DNA of 64,000 bases from Tubulanus polymorphus (Eukaryota > Nemertea > Palaeonemertea > Tubulaniformes > Tubulanidae). Shown piece by piece: positions 13,831 through 27,400 of this stretch. The position numbers and the translations under genes were made by a program. The stretch covers positions 6,374,485 through 6,438,484 of the forward strand of contig NC_134027.1 in the NCBI RefSeq assembly GCF_964204645.1, in the 5' to 3' direction. Numbering within the stretch: position 1 is the first letter of the stretch; the number at the start of each line of letters is the position of its first letter. Below the pieces are notes generated by a model. It ran no database searches. It was not told where the DNA came from and was given only the letters and a program-made list of their open reading frames with translations.

Positions 13831-16800
13831 AACGCGGGAGTAAAAAAACAAATGAAGCTCACAATTAATTGCCATGAATGAAAAAATGATACAGAATCAC
13901 AATAAAATAGAAATTGGTAACTTACAAACAATACCTCGTGAACTGCAATGTCAAGATATTCTGTAAATAATGGGGCTACAGTTGCTCAAATGATAGTTAC
14001 AGTTAACCAAAGGATAGTTGACATAGTGACGATTAAGAGTTCATCGCTTACTATGGTATCTATCTGCTGGTTATCTTTAACCAACTTTTTGAGCAATTGA
14101 CCCCAGATTAGAAAGATATCAGGAATCAACTGATCCAGATTAAGCAGGTTTAAAACTGTGTATATCGTTTTTGTGCAAGAGACCAGCAAAAAAGGATGCT
14201 ATATTATTCATATAACACTGACTAATATCTGTACGAGGTCCACATAAAGGGTACCTTCTAATTGCCAATAACTCACTGATTCTATTAGAAGTCCCTGACT
14301 GCAATAAGAATCCAGCGTTTCCGATATCAGCTACTTACTTGTAATCGTTGAAGGTTGGGTTTTTTGATGCCCATGCAGCGAAAAATTACAGTATGAAATT
14401 CAAGACATACGAATATAACATATATCATAATATCAAAATGTAACTGCGGATTGACGAAACAATTCACAAGTTTTTTTTCATCATACATAAAGGATTCCTG
14501 TTACTCTATACGTTCTCCTCTCTTTCAACATCTACTAAGAATAGCGGCACTTGTCATAACATACTTAATAAACGAACAGGATACTCGCTTTTGTCAAGAC
14601 ACTCATTTATAAATTCATGATACGTATATCTTAAAACCACATCTTTTTTCTCGATCACGCGCGTGTGCGGACGCCGCGCAAAAACTATCGCTCGACATAC
14701 AAAATGAAACGGCTTAGCTCCGATTTCTGTCATATTCCGCACCTCATGACAATCACATACGAGAAAAACGCCGCGACGTGGACAAAGTTTGCCGTCGAAG
14801 AATCACAGCGGCCATTCGCCTAAAACATCACGATCTTCGCAACGCACAAAATATTCATGTTTCCGGTCATTTGGAAAAAATGAAATGAAGTACACTCGTG
14901 TTCTGAGAATATATAATGTTGAGGGCAATCGAAGAACCTGAAGATGTAGATTGGAAAATGCTGCGTATAAGAGAAATTCATGTTTTGTAAAAGAATATGG
15001 TATGGTAAGTATAAGAAATGTTGGTCCATTTTGTATCAGGAAATATGAACTACTGGCAAAGAACACGTCCATGTACGTATTTGAGTTGGTAAAGGAAAAG
15101 GCTTTTGTGAAGATTTTTGTTGGAGGATATCAATTATCGAGAAACATCAATTATCCACTAGCGGACAGCAAGTGGCTTAAACAGATATAGAGAAAAAACA
15201 GTTATGGTTTGATTACATATTTTTCATGAACTATTAGTTGATCGTGCTCCTGTGAAAGTCCAGTTGGATAATAACTTTCAGTTGGAATCACCCGATGATG
15301 TCTTTATACAACAACATGTATTTTGGAGGTGAAAGCGTCCACACACATCACACCTCTACAGTAGAACATCATCCATGGATCAACAGCGTCGCCTGCAGCT
15401 TCCTGTCAGTCAAAGTGGTTAAATGCCGTGAAATTTCAAATCAATTTATTTGTAAATTGTCCAACAAGCCTTAAGAGGATTCAAATTCTAATGGCTTTAA
15501 AATGGATGCATGAAAGTGCTTCAGATGACATGTTCATCAACAACATCAAGACACTCGCGTGTGGATTCACGCTCAGTAATTGAGAGGGGAGCCACTAGCA
15601 AAATGATTTCGGATCCAATTTTTCATCGCCACATTTCTAAGTTGAACCGTCACATTACTCCAACTGTCGGAAAAAATATTCCTAACCTACGCATATCATG
15701 GGAGAAGAGATAGATACATGAATGCCGAGGAGTTTTAGGCCGGTCTTATTTCGCAACAACGTGATGTGGATATTTATGGGGGCTTGAATGGTGTCGATGG
15801 ATGTATGGGATAATCCAGTGAAGGCGAGATGAGCTGACATGAGATAATCTTGTCAGGTCGTAGCAGACTGAAACAGTTAATCGCGCTACGGGCTCCGCAC
15901 GAGACCTGTTGGAAATACTGGATCGCGTGCCATGTGACCCGAATCTTTCAACCAGTAATTGTAAGAAAACAATGACTTTATGATTTTGATGGACCACTCT
16001 TCAATTGATCTCAAGGTAATCAGCTTCTTTAGCGAGTCTCAAGTTCATGGACAGTGTTTTCATTTTATCGCCAGAATTGACCACCACTGCTGCTAACAGT
16101 GCTCAATCATTGAAGTAGCCATGGTTATCTAACCGATCTAACCATCATTCTCATGCACAATGGTCAACACATCAACTTGGCTCATCAATACCGAGGCAAC
16201 AATCCAAATATATGAGGTTAAAGTTAACTAGTGGCATATAACTCCGGCTAATGGCAATGATTTTACCAACACTCTAATATCGTCTTATAATATTGGACCA
16301 TAATGTATCAGTTCTACCAAAAATTGAATCCCATGAGCTTCGACCATTCCGTTGTCTCTCAAATAAGAAGTTCCAATTCCCGGATTTTGTACGATTGCTG
16401 CGATTACTATACCTGGATCCACGACGCTAGAAACACAGGTTGCCCATCCACAGTATGAGTAGATCAGGTGACGATTGACCGAATCCTTGACCGCTGAATC
16501 GTTATGGATTTTTTGATCAATAACGCACTCACAATTGACACTTGACAGTCAGGAATAGCCACTAGTCGTCCATTCGTCAGCCAATACACCACACAAACCA
16601 CATGACACTTTACTAAATTTAATGAATCGCTGAATGGCTATCTCAGATGACACTGATTAGTGCACAAAGTTCATGATGCAATTATGGAGGAGAGATAAAA
16701 CAATTCTATTCTACTTGAACTGTGTGATATTTTCAGTCAGGGTTTGCCTCAGGGCCACCCTCTACCACAGGTTATATCATTACCCCATTCCATAAATCGA

Positions 16801-16866
16801 TGGGTTAACATTAGTCTTCAGAAATCATGAATAAAAGCTAACTAATCCTTTTTACCACAAAAGCCT

Positions 16867-16926
16867 GCTAAAATACTAGTTTCAACCCCTGTGGTTGCTA
16901 AAATACTAGTTTCAACCCCTGTGGTT
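16867..16926. repeat. 30-bp tandem duplication, two identical copies
   Basis: Two perfect consecutive copies of a 30-bp unit that begins gctaaaatactagtttcaac and ends ccctgtggtt. The copies are identical, so the duplication is recent or maintained. No coding frame is involved. Confidence 0.9.
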
Positions 16927-17429
16927 ATTAATTAAACTATCAGCCAATTAAAACCAGTGTTATACAACAAGGCCAAAGAGTCTGTGAAAAACAGACACAA
17001 AGCCAAATATGAATTGTTCTGCAATCAAAACCTATAAGAAATATTATTTGCTTTTCTTCTTCCAGCAAGAAATTGAAATACAATTTGCAGAAGTAGATAT
17101 ACAACAATGATGTGTAATGTGACTGACTCATGAGATCTTTTGTTTAGAACGATGCTGGAGAAGCATCCTCGATCCTCAAAGCAACCAGTTTACAGTAGTC
17201 AGCTGAAGCTGGGGAGCCATCTTTCAAACCGAACAGAAACTATGAACGATAAACCACATTCTACACGAGCAATATCACCTTCATACGAAATGGTAAATCA
17301 GGAGATATTTTCAATTCATGAAAATCTTTTTGAATTGATTCGTGTTGCTGCTTTTTTTAATTGCATTTTGTGAGATGGAGACTGGAATCAACAATTGCTA
17401 GCAATAGGCAGAAATAGTAAATTCAAATT

Positions 17430-17900
17430 GAGCCAAGTCGTGAGATGTTTTAATGTTTATTAGATTGGCAAAGAATTAATGGTCGATTTTATCATCGATC
17501 TGGCTGAATGATCGGGAGTTATTGGCGAGAATCGCTTTGATCTAATCCAGATCACTATAAAACACATATAAAGACGAGGCAATAAATTGTCTGAACGACC
17601 ATAGCGTTTTGTAGATCAAGGCCAGTGACCCTCGTAAAATACAGACGCGCAGAGCAACCAGTAGCAAGCATCGTAGGTTATCACAAACGAACTCTCAGAA
17701 TCAGCTGGTTGTGTCCCCCGTGATGGCCGGTTGAGACTTGGCAATTAACCCATATCATCGTCATTTCATGTCGGTAATAAAATTGTCTCAAGAGTCAATG
17801 TCAGAAATTTGATGACGACAGGAGCAGCAATCCAGGGAGCGTATTAGAAAGAAATTGTGTTGATACACTGTCTGAGTTGCTAATTGATTCTGATGAAAAG
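17430..17900. promoter_or_regulatory. Candidate cis-regulatory patch with TCF-like site
   Basis: Another CpG-richer non-coding block. It contains CTTTGATC (TCF/LEF-like) immediately followed by TAATCC (Otx-like) near 17535-17550, plus several ATCGAT-like words. Purely a motif-clustering impression; no open frame of note lies here. Confidence 0.12.
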
Positions 17901-20732
17901 GCTACTAGAACGAAGCCGACCTGTGACGGGAATGACAAACATAACGAAAATGTCAGTACAGAATGTAGATATCATTCATTTCCATTAATAAAACCATTAT
18001 TCGTCAGTGAAAGAAGTAACAACTGACAGAGAAACCGACGTTTTAGTCTCGATTACGATTCAAGAAAAGACCTTGAGATCTGTTGGTTTTGAGTCAGCTA
18101 TCTATACGCAGCATCCACCCACGCCTCACACTTGAGTCATTCAGTCACATCTAGAATGGCTCCCGTGAGTAACGACGACACCACAAAAATTCAGTAACAT
18201 GTTCAATTTCCATCAGTTCAGTCTCAAAAACTGAATATTGGGGTTATCAACTTACATAACCTCCACCCACGCCTGATGTTCGGTACCTATGAGTCGGATA
18301 ACCTCATGAAAACAAATATGATATATCACCAAAAATCTATACCCGAGAATAACATCTTCATAAAAAATAGAAACTTTTCTCAGTTCCGATGAGCAGCCTA
18401 GCCCTGGGAGATAAGAGAACACTCCCCCATCGACACACATGAACTATTTCTGAATGATCGTGAATAGTAAATAGAGTACTCACACCCCGAGATTAAGAGT
18501 GAGTAATCATCTTTTAGTCGTAAGACTCACGCATGAATCTTGTTAGCTGAGTTCATTCATAACCTTTACACATGAGTTCACCAGCAGCTACAAATCAGCA
18601 ACGCATCACAGTTCGTTCATCTAGAAATTCACAGGTCAACTGTTTTAGTACTTCAGTGAAATACTACGATCCCCATGAATTTCAGTCTTTCACATGCCCC
18701 TCTAGCTCATGCGTTCATCTTTTGTCGAGTGTTGTAATCTGGAAAATCACATACATGGATGACTGTCTAGGAGATTTGGTCATTACCAAAACCCTTCTAG
18801 CCCTACATTCATGCCAAAGCGGATGATCATAATCAATTCTGGGATGGGCATGGAGAATACTTATTCCCATGAAATGGTCAGATCACCGACAGTCACAGGT
18901 AATGAATTGATGACCCACCAACGGTATAAGACAAAAGAAATGAAAGCAATTAAAAAACCAGTATAATACCATTATCGGTATATCTGCATATTGATGTCTC
19001 AAAAATTGAATAGAAATTAGGTGAAACATTTGCTGCATAATTTTAACAAAGGTTTACTTCTGTTTTATGTCTAGTTTAGAGTCGTATATGGCGATCCTTC
19101 AATGTCATAAAGCGCTGTTTGCTAATTACAATCTCAACAATGATTGTTTACAAAAGGAGGACGATTATCATTAATGTTTAGGGAATTTTCTTGTAAATTT
19201 CCAAGGTTAATCAAATGAGTCCATCAATCAATATAAAATTTGGACACAAATTTGATTTATTTGTATATCAAGCCATTCCGGCAACCATTAAAAACTTTAT
19301 ATGGAAAATCCAGAAAATATAAAACCCATTTATTTGAAGCTACAGAAAAAAATAGAATTTTGGTTTTGGGAGCATGAATCATTCTTTCAACAATTTCCAT
19401 GACTTTGGAGCAAATGCTGGAAAAAACTACATCAACATGCATACCCAGACATGACAGAAGTATCTTGTAATGGGTAGAGTTTAAAGAATTGAATGAAGAA
19501 GAAAAGTACAAACAAAAGTTTACAGACACCTGGGAATTAAGGTGTAAACTAAGTAAGAAGCCGTTGGGATGTAGTATTTGTAGTAGTATTACTTGTAGTT
19601 TGAATAAACTAAGGTAACTCCATCGGACAGGTACACCAGACGTGAGTTACCCATTCTAACAAGCCTGTAACATCAAACTAAACAGTAGTTCATGTAACTA
19701 GTAATAATACACTTAAAAAGAAGCGAATATTGTGTATGAGGTGTAAATTTACCATCAGTCGTTCTATAAATAAAAAAAAAACCAACAAATACCGCGAATG
19801 AGATTGTGGTTGCGTTTGTTTTTTCTCATGAGTAAGAAATATCACTTGACACAGAAGTCCAATGACTCAAATCGATTGGCCATACGATAATACTCGACCT
19901 TTATCAAACAGTACGAAAAAAACCTTACCTGCTTCTTGGAAGCCGTGGTGATAATTTTCATAGCAGTGTTTCTGTGAATAGCCACTGGCCATTTGCGTAA
20001 GTAGCGATAACATGACTACTGAACAGTTTTCACATCATTCACGTGATGACCGGCAGTGGTATATGGTAGGGTATACGATGCCAATGATGCCGCCGTACGT
20101 TTATAAGAAAAATATTTATTCCCTCCAAAACAGGTGGTTAGCTGTGCGATAAATTATCAACTACTCGCGGAGAAAGGTGTTCGAAAGATGCCGGAGAAGT
20201 TCATTGAAGAAGGCATGGGAAAAACGGCTCATGAGTATTAAACTGAAGCGCATCTCCACGTGGGAAATGTAAAAATATGTTATCATCGAAACAACTAGTG
20301 ATATAGTAAACATTACTGACTTAGATGTTATCGGAGATATTTTTCTTGATCTGAACTAACGATTTTCTCATCCAATAGCTGTAAGATTATATCCTAGATC
20401 TTACAACTGTTTACTGTATCAACTACTGGGCATTAGAACCTATACAGGGTTGCATATGGCAGTAGTTCAGTACCCTCACCCTTAAAGAAATATCTAAGAA
20501 AATTCACATGTTCTTCCCATGTATACATTATCTTTCACTTGTATAGGTATCTTTCATACATTCATCTTTGTTTACTTTGTTGTTCTTTCCTTTCATAGAT
20601 GTCTTTTCTATATACACGTATACACAAACAAACATGAAACTCAAGAGCCTTCAGTATTTATACTGCATTTTCTAATGTCTGTCTAACATCTTTTTACATT
20701 AAGCTAAGTCCAAATACTGAAAAACTACAGAT

Positions 20733-20855
20733 ATGAACAATACAGACTACCTTCATTTCTTCAGTAGAGAAACTAGAGAAAGTAATTGTAACTCGAACTT
20801 TGAAGGTGCCATTGATAGCAACTTTGAAGATGTCATTGATTTTGGCGAATTTTGA
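20733..20855 (+). CDS. Small acidic ORF or C-terminal exon, unassigned
   Basis: A 40-residue frame begins MNNTDYLHFF and ends FEDVIDFGEF, with acidic/aromatic periodicity. A hexamer AATAAA at 20858-20863 follows the TGA stop by two bases, which fits a gene end with almost no 3' UTR. A possible acceptor (aaaactacag) lies directly upstream of the ATG. The next open frame, 20891-21088, is also protein-like (ends RAMLPTPSVI). The cluster may be a decayed transposon or the last exons of a plus-strand gene. No family recognised. Confidence 0.2.
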   Translation: MNNTDYLHFFSRETRESNCNSNFEGAIDSNFEDVIDFGEF

Positions 20856-21307
20856 AAAATAAATTTAAGATCCAATGTCAATGATAGTTCATGAGGTGCA
20901 GAGGATATATTCTGTTCTTAATACTGTTTGACAACAAGAGTTTTCTAAACACTGTTCCAAGAAAAACTGAAGGATCCACTAGTGAAGAACTTGCAATGGA
21001 ATTTGTTTCTGCGGTGCAAGATGGTGGCATGGATCCAATTTTCCTCTGCCAAATTCGCGCCATGCTTCCCACACCAAGCGTTATCTAGTGGTAACAGTTA
21101 ATACGTAAACAATCGTTCTATTTTTTTGAACGACTCAAAGATCAGTTCAATGAGATGAAGATTAATGACCAAATGTTATTGAGGCCAGAAGGCAACATAA
21201 CTTAATTGCAGGATGGAAACATGTTCTTATTAATATTTCACTTCTCAGAACATACAGTACAGGTCTCTCGAGGGTGCAAGAAAAACCTCAATTATTGTTT
21301 ACTTCAG

Positions 21308-21432
21308 TATTCAGTATTCAAAGTCATTCTCATCGTTCCGCTACTTTTGAGATGAACTCCGAACATACTTCTATGATTGGTGCAAGTGGTAACGATCGCA
21401 TTGTTTCCTCGTACAGAGCTGCCGATCAATGA
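21308..21432 (+). CDS. Possible terminal exon, unassigned
   Basis: A good acceptor (attgtttacttcag) precedes a frame that reads FSIQSHSHRSATFEMN and ends SSYRAADQ before a TGA. The serine-rich, polar ending resembles the cytoplasmic tail of a membrane protein, but no family is recognised. Its plus-strand orientation matches the frames at 20.7-21.1 kb. The donor-side exon was not found, so this could be chance. Confidence 0.2.
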
Positions 21433-24400
21433 CAAAAAGGGCTCCGAGGTAAAACCCATACCACAAATAATCAGCATACCAAACTGAAGTCAGGTTTTCA
21501 ACCATTTATATCATTGGAGAAGCTTCAGCTGCCATTTTTTACGCATTAAACTCACCTACGAAAGACAAGCTAGCTAAGATTTATGAGGGTACGCAGCGTG
21601 AGAAAATGGCAAAGTCTGCCCCCAATGAGCCATGCGCAATTGGTTGAAAGTGCGCAACATTTTTCTATGTGTTTTTACATGAATTAAGAGATAATGTAGA
21701 CACCTGATAGCAAAACGAGATTGCCGAGAGCTCACAGCTGCCTTGATCTGTAGTGAAGCAACAAGTTGCCGATGAAACGATCTCGGCAGTTTCCCACGCT
21801 AAAAACGCTGAAAACGAGACTAAAAAACCTGCAGCATCGAGGACAACGTTGTTGTAAACCTCTCTACCTGACCCTGCCAATAATACGAGCTACAGAATCG
21901 CATTTCTGAATGAACGAACGTGTATTTTCTCTCATATTTTTTCTGTGTCTGAAGCATGTCTTGGAACTACTATGATGCATATATTTGTAACGTAATTTGT
22001 ATTCGTAAGTTTGTAGTAAGTAAATGTTGTTCAAGCGAATAAATATATCTTCGTCCACCACTCCTTCTACAGACGAAGACTTGTCCATGAAATATTACTC
22101 AGTAGTAGATAGGTAACTTCTGCAGTGAATTCCGAGTACAATATGGCTGATACAGATAGTGCTTAAAATGTCCTCAGAGAGATATTATACGAGACAGACG
22201 ACTAGCTGATAAGATGACTTAACTGCAACACTAATGAGGCTACTAAAAGACAAAGCTGAACGACGTACAGATTTCGGAAGATTGGAAGAGCTTAACATCA
22301 AGTACAAGTTCCAATCAGTCTCTGCAACGTTTAATAGAGGCCTAAGTGCAAAATGTCGACCAGCGATCAAGATCTGAAGGACTAATATTTTTGGTACCTT
22401 CTAAAAGCAACAAACCAAATTTGATAAGCTTCTGTGCCGGTATGCAGTATATGATCTCGTCTATAAAAATTTTTTCGTTGATATTTAGAAACTTTTCTAA
22501 CTGAACAAGGTCATTAACATGTTCACGATGATAATGAACGGTTGCAAAGTCATCAAATGAATCATCCGAATTTTGAACGAATCTGAAGATTCATCTTAAG
22601 AAGCCTCGATTCTAATAAGCAGTTGATAAATGATGCAGCGGTCCATCGGTGCAAGCCGATCAATTAAAGAAAAACCGTTCAATTATCGATTATTTCTAGT
22701 TCTACACCGTTTTCGACTGTGAGAAAGTAACCTGCTTGCTTTTCCCAGGTACATATTTATAGCCACGCACAGACAGGTCAAGTCGAGTTTTACACGAATG
22801 CTGCGCTGATAGTACATTCGCAGACAAGATCTCAACTCCCTCGCAAAACTCGACGGGCAAAAATAAAATCAACCACCTATCAACCATAAAAACAATCATC
22901 TAGTAATTTCAGCAGTTCATTGAGCGCACGCATGCGTACCGTGCCCATGTTCGACTATTTTGAACAAGATTAAGTATGCTTCAAAAAATATTCACGATTT
23001 ACGATATAATTTTTGTGCCATTCATACACAAGCAAAAAGAGAGCCCCGGCAGGCACGTAATATGACGCCACATGTACGTAAAACCTGTTTGAAGTGGTGC
23101 GCGCCAGTTCGCTCTTGAGCCCAGTGATATAGTCACTGAGTAATGCAGTCACTGATAGTACCTGTTACAAGTGTAATGATATTTCTAACTATATCGATAA
23201 ATGTCTATCATTATAAAAAATACTTCTTCTGATGCCAAACATCTTTTTGATTACAAGTTGTTGTCAGTGATAAAAAAGCTCTCGGTAGTGGTGATATACG
23301 CATTGCTTATTAAGATAGTGTCAATAACAATGATCCAGGGATTATCTCTCATTCCAGGAAATGTTTATTTTCGTCTTTCTTCAGTTGGAAATAAATCATG
23401 ACTTGGTTAAAAGAAGATAAATGAATTTTTAGCAAAAATTCTTCGAAATATCAAGACCGAATTTGACTAGAGTTTAAATTGAAAAGAACCTTTATATTTT
23501 CCAAGAACAAATATGAAAAAACTTGAGTCAAATTGTGATATTTCGATTAAAAAAGAACTTGGATGCTGAAGTTTTCCAATAATTCTAGGCAAAAATATCG
23601 TTTGGCCTCTCTCTTGCGCAAATGGAGGAAAAGAAAACCCAAATTCACTAATAATGCCGTGAGTAATACTTTTTATTACAATGTTGAACAACAAAGATTA
23701 TTTTCAAGAAAAATCTATCTTCGTCTGAACCTAACCCCTGTAGGCCTGATCTTATAGACTGCAAATTTTGATACGAAATATCGGACAAAATTCTAAAACG
23801 CTATATATGTACCCAAATACATGTCTGAATCAAACAATCATTGAAAATGAATAAACTGATAGTTAAAAAGAACATAAAAAGCAGTACTTACAATTGTTTT
23901 CGATGATAATCAGTAAGTGGTATCCAATCAAATTGTAAATATTCTCGTGTAGATCGTTTTTACGAATACGTAATTAGATTATGAAAATATTGCGTAACAT
24001 TTACATCAGCCTCACCATCATGAAAATCATATTCAAATGTGATGACATAATTTCCAAATATATCCACCAATCAGATGCGAGAATTTGCAAAACTTAATAC
24101 CCGATGAATCCTAATTTGCCAGGCAATTGTTGTGCAACTTTTTCCAAATGAGTTATTCATGAATATGTTCTTTTTTGCGAAGTTTTTTTCCGTAAAACAG
24201 CGACATGGATGATTTTTACTGCCCCTCCTCGCACATCATCATAACCCCCGTATTTATCCGAGACTGTCTGAACAGTTCCGAGGTCACATGACCCCACTGG
24301 TATCAAGTATGTGTATTCTCGCTACAATAATAATAGATACTTACCTTCACTTACCTACGTACATATCAAACATTTAGAAACAAGATATCATCGTGTACCA

Positions 24401-27400
24401 TAATACTAACAAAGCTCTAGACTGTACCTGACTCCAGTCAACCAATGCCATAGAGCGATAGTTCAACAAGACACATGCCCAATAGGGGCTTAACGGAACC
24501 CTAGTGCCAAGAAATCTTCTTTGTATTGTAGTTTTAGTTTGAAAAGCAAAATTCCATCATAATTCAAGCCCAAATCGATTAAATTTTGGGACAACTTTAT
24601 AAAGTGTAGTTCATAGTTGAAGTTGCGTAATTGACATTAGGCATAGATTTACAATTTAGCTAGCAATTACCACGCCAAAGAATTCTAAAATGTAGATTAT
24701 TCAGAAATATGACAGATATCTATAAACTCCTGAAACAATGTGGGGGGTATAGCCCGAGAAGAAAAACGTTCTCTTCAAAAGATCTCATAGCACCCATTCA
24801 CCCACCCTCCCACTCCATCAAAAAGAAACAAACCATAATATCTTCATTTCGTATCATCGCTGTCATATTTCATAAGTATATCGCATAATTTGCTTTTAAT
24901 AAATCATCGAGTCTCTTACTACCTCATAAATTTCTCTCTCTTCTCTCCAACGCCGCAGAAAACCAACAGATAAACACTGAATAGAAATAACACTCATAAA
25001 ACTGACCAAAATATCTCCGCTGTAGTGAAACGGTTTCGAAGAAACAGTAGCCAAGCAAATACGTCGGTAAATAATTCAGTAGTTATGAGACCTCTTTAGA
25101 GAAATAAAACTCTAATAACTTGAAATAATTCATAGCCGCAAGAATTAATGGGCTCAACGTTAGACTCTAATGGGAATCTGCCTAGTGGGATATTAAACCG
25201 GCTAATGTCATGGGGTGAAGTAAAACTTGTTGTAACGGTTAATTTTAGTTTCTTCTTTCATCAAACTGACCAAATGAACCATGTAGAATCGAAGGCGGAA
25301 ATATTTTGCCCGATTCCTCAACTCTCTCTCACTAACACAAGCATATATTCATCAACTTCAGGTCTATATATGCTTATTCTAAGGATAAGAGCCCGGACTC
25401 ATAGCAAACCGTTTATACCACCTGTACCTACGAGTCAATTCTAAAACATCATATCGAAAATACTATATCCGCGATCACACGGAGGCGATTTGGCCCGGAT
25501 CAGGCCCAAGTCAAATTTGACCCGTGCCTAATAAAACTTGCTCATTCGATACTTAACAATGCTCAAACAAAGCAAAGTGCTAAAATTTGGCTCCATTTTT
25601 TTGGTCTGGTCAAACAGGCCCATTGGCACCTGTGTGAACGGTTGTTCCAGGCCTAATTTGGCTTAGGCCAAAAAACACTCGCATGATTTCAGCTTATGTA
25701 TTTTCTATATGTGAATGAAGAATTGTTAGTACTGATGATCACTGAAAAGATCAAACCTTTAGCAAGTGATCTATGAGCCAAAAAATTGCAATACTTTTTC
25801 TTAGATTTAAAACATCGATTTTCAATTCGATATACCTGCGTATAAATTTGCAGATTTCTGAGAGGATACATACTTCACGATAATGATGTCGTTTTGAACG
25901 AATACAAATTTGTGATTAATACTTAATAATAGAATCTAATAAACCGATCTGTATTTTACACCTGCGTAAAGTTATCCGCATCTGAAAACTGAAACGGCAA
26001 CTGTAAGGAAAATCTTGCGGCAATGAATGAATATTATTCGTGCAATAACACGACAGGGGCAAACAATGTTTACGTATGAAAACCTTACAAATTTTCCCAG
26101 GCTTCAGGAATTTTACAGGTAGTCGTGGGGTGTGCACGGCGCGCGAGTAGTGTATGCCGAGAAACGTGGGAACAACGCGAGATCATCAACTAAACAGATT
26201 ATCAGCGTTAAAACAATCATTTCCGACGGTAAGAAAGAGAGATTCTATCATCGTTTCTTTTAAGAGAAACACTAATTCCGCGACTATGTTGTGCCTAGTA
26301 AGCAACGATCAAGATTCAAAGCTTTTGTATTGTAGTTTCTGGGCCACACCTCTCGAGGCGGCGTATTATTTTACGGCAATGACGGTACACCCACGAGATG
26401 GATTAAAAAGAATCCCATCAAGAAGCTGCCGATACCAAAAATAACTACATAAACTGGGAATTTCAAATAATATGAAACAATGCTCTTTCCAACTTCATTC
26501 TTGCGAAATTTAACTCATTTTAATATAACGTTGCTAAATTTCGAATCAATTTCCCTAATCTAAAAATAACCATTTCCTCATTAGTAAAATATTGGGTTTG
26601 TCTTGAAGTTACTGAATATCTTATTTTCAAAAATTTTTTCTAAGATGGTTTTAATAGCCTAAAGCCTAGCCACCTGTGACTAGCATCTGTTTACTTTACC
26701 ACCTTCTAAGTTGGTAAGCGCAGTTCTTTTCACAGGTATCAAACGAAAAGGTGCTTCACCCCATAAAGAAGTATATCACCCCGTGCTGGCAAATGCAACA
26801 AAACCAATCACAGTTTTACTTCGATTAAAATACCCTTTAATATTACCAGTTTATCTTTCTTTCATTGTTCAAAAATACATATTTGCAATGAACTTCGGAC
26901 ACATATTCTATTTAAACCTAATCTGGAAATCGATATGTATGTATGTAGACTTTAAATCTAGGTTTATAAAAAAAGAATGAATTTCATCAGGTCTCAATTC
27001 ATCCAGATTATTTAACTATACTCTTCCACAAACCGCTAGTAAAGTTTAGATTCATCATCATTTATTCATTAGTGATAGAGGGAAGATTTTGTGGATTAAT
27101 TGTAATTTATAAACGCTCCAAGGGGTGATAGAGTATTTGGTAGTAAACGTGAGGCATGGGGTACCATAATATCCGTTGATGTATGAGGTTTGTATGTAAA
27201 AATCTACGTAATTTCCAACCAGAGTATAGATTTGTAATGCATTTTACACACCTGGGAGCTTAACCTGATTTCACCACTCGTGTCAGCGGTAGCGCTACCG
27301 TTTGTTACATTACATAACTAATAGCAGGGGTTAGATACGTTTTTCTCATTTTCAACATTTTTAGTACAAAAAATCTTCTTGGAATTTTCAAACCAGAAAA

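Larger units (their letters stand above)
1023..20732. other. Gene-poor stretch, no complete gene seen
   Basis: About 19.7 kb in which I can support no complete gene. Open frames are mostly below 120 codons and lack convincing exon structure. Coding-like but unassigned frames lie at 8790-9292 and 10266-10475 (+). Short CpG-richer patches stand out from the AT-rich background near 4540-4790, 7810-8060, 10880-11400, 13395-13830 and 17430-17900. These could be regulatory modules or introns of a long gene. A 30-bp tandem duplication and a CpG-rich hairpin are listed separately. Confidence 0.5.

Noticed and set aside
14803-15190. Overlapping frames on both strands
   Set aside because: Neither frame shows family resemblance; the aromatic-rich composition follows from AT-rich sequence.
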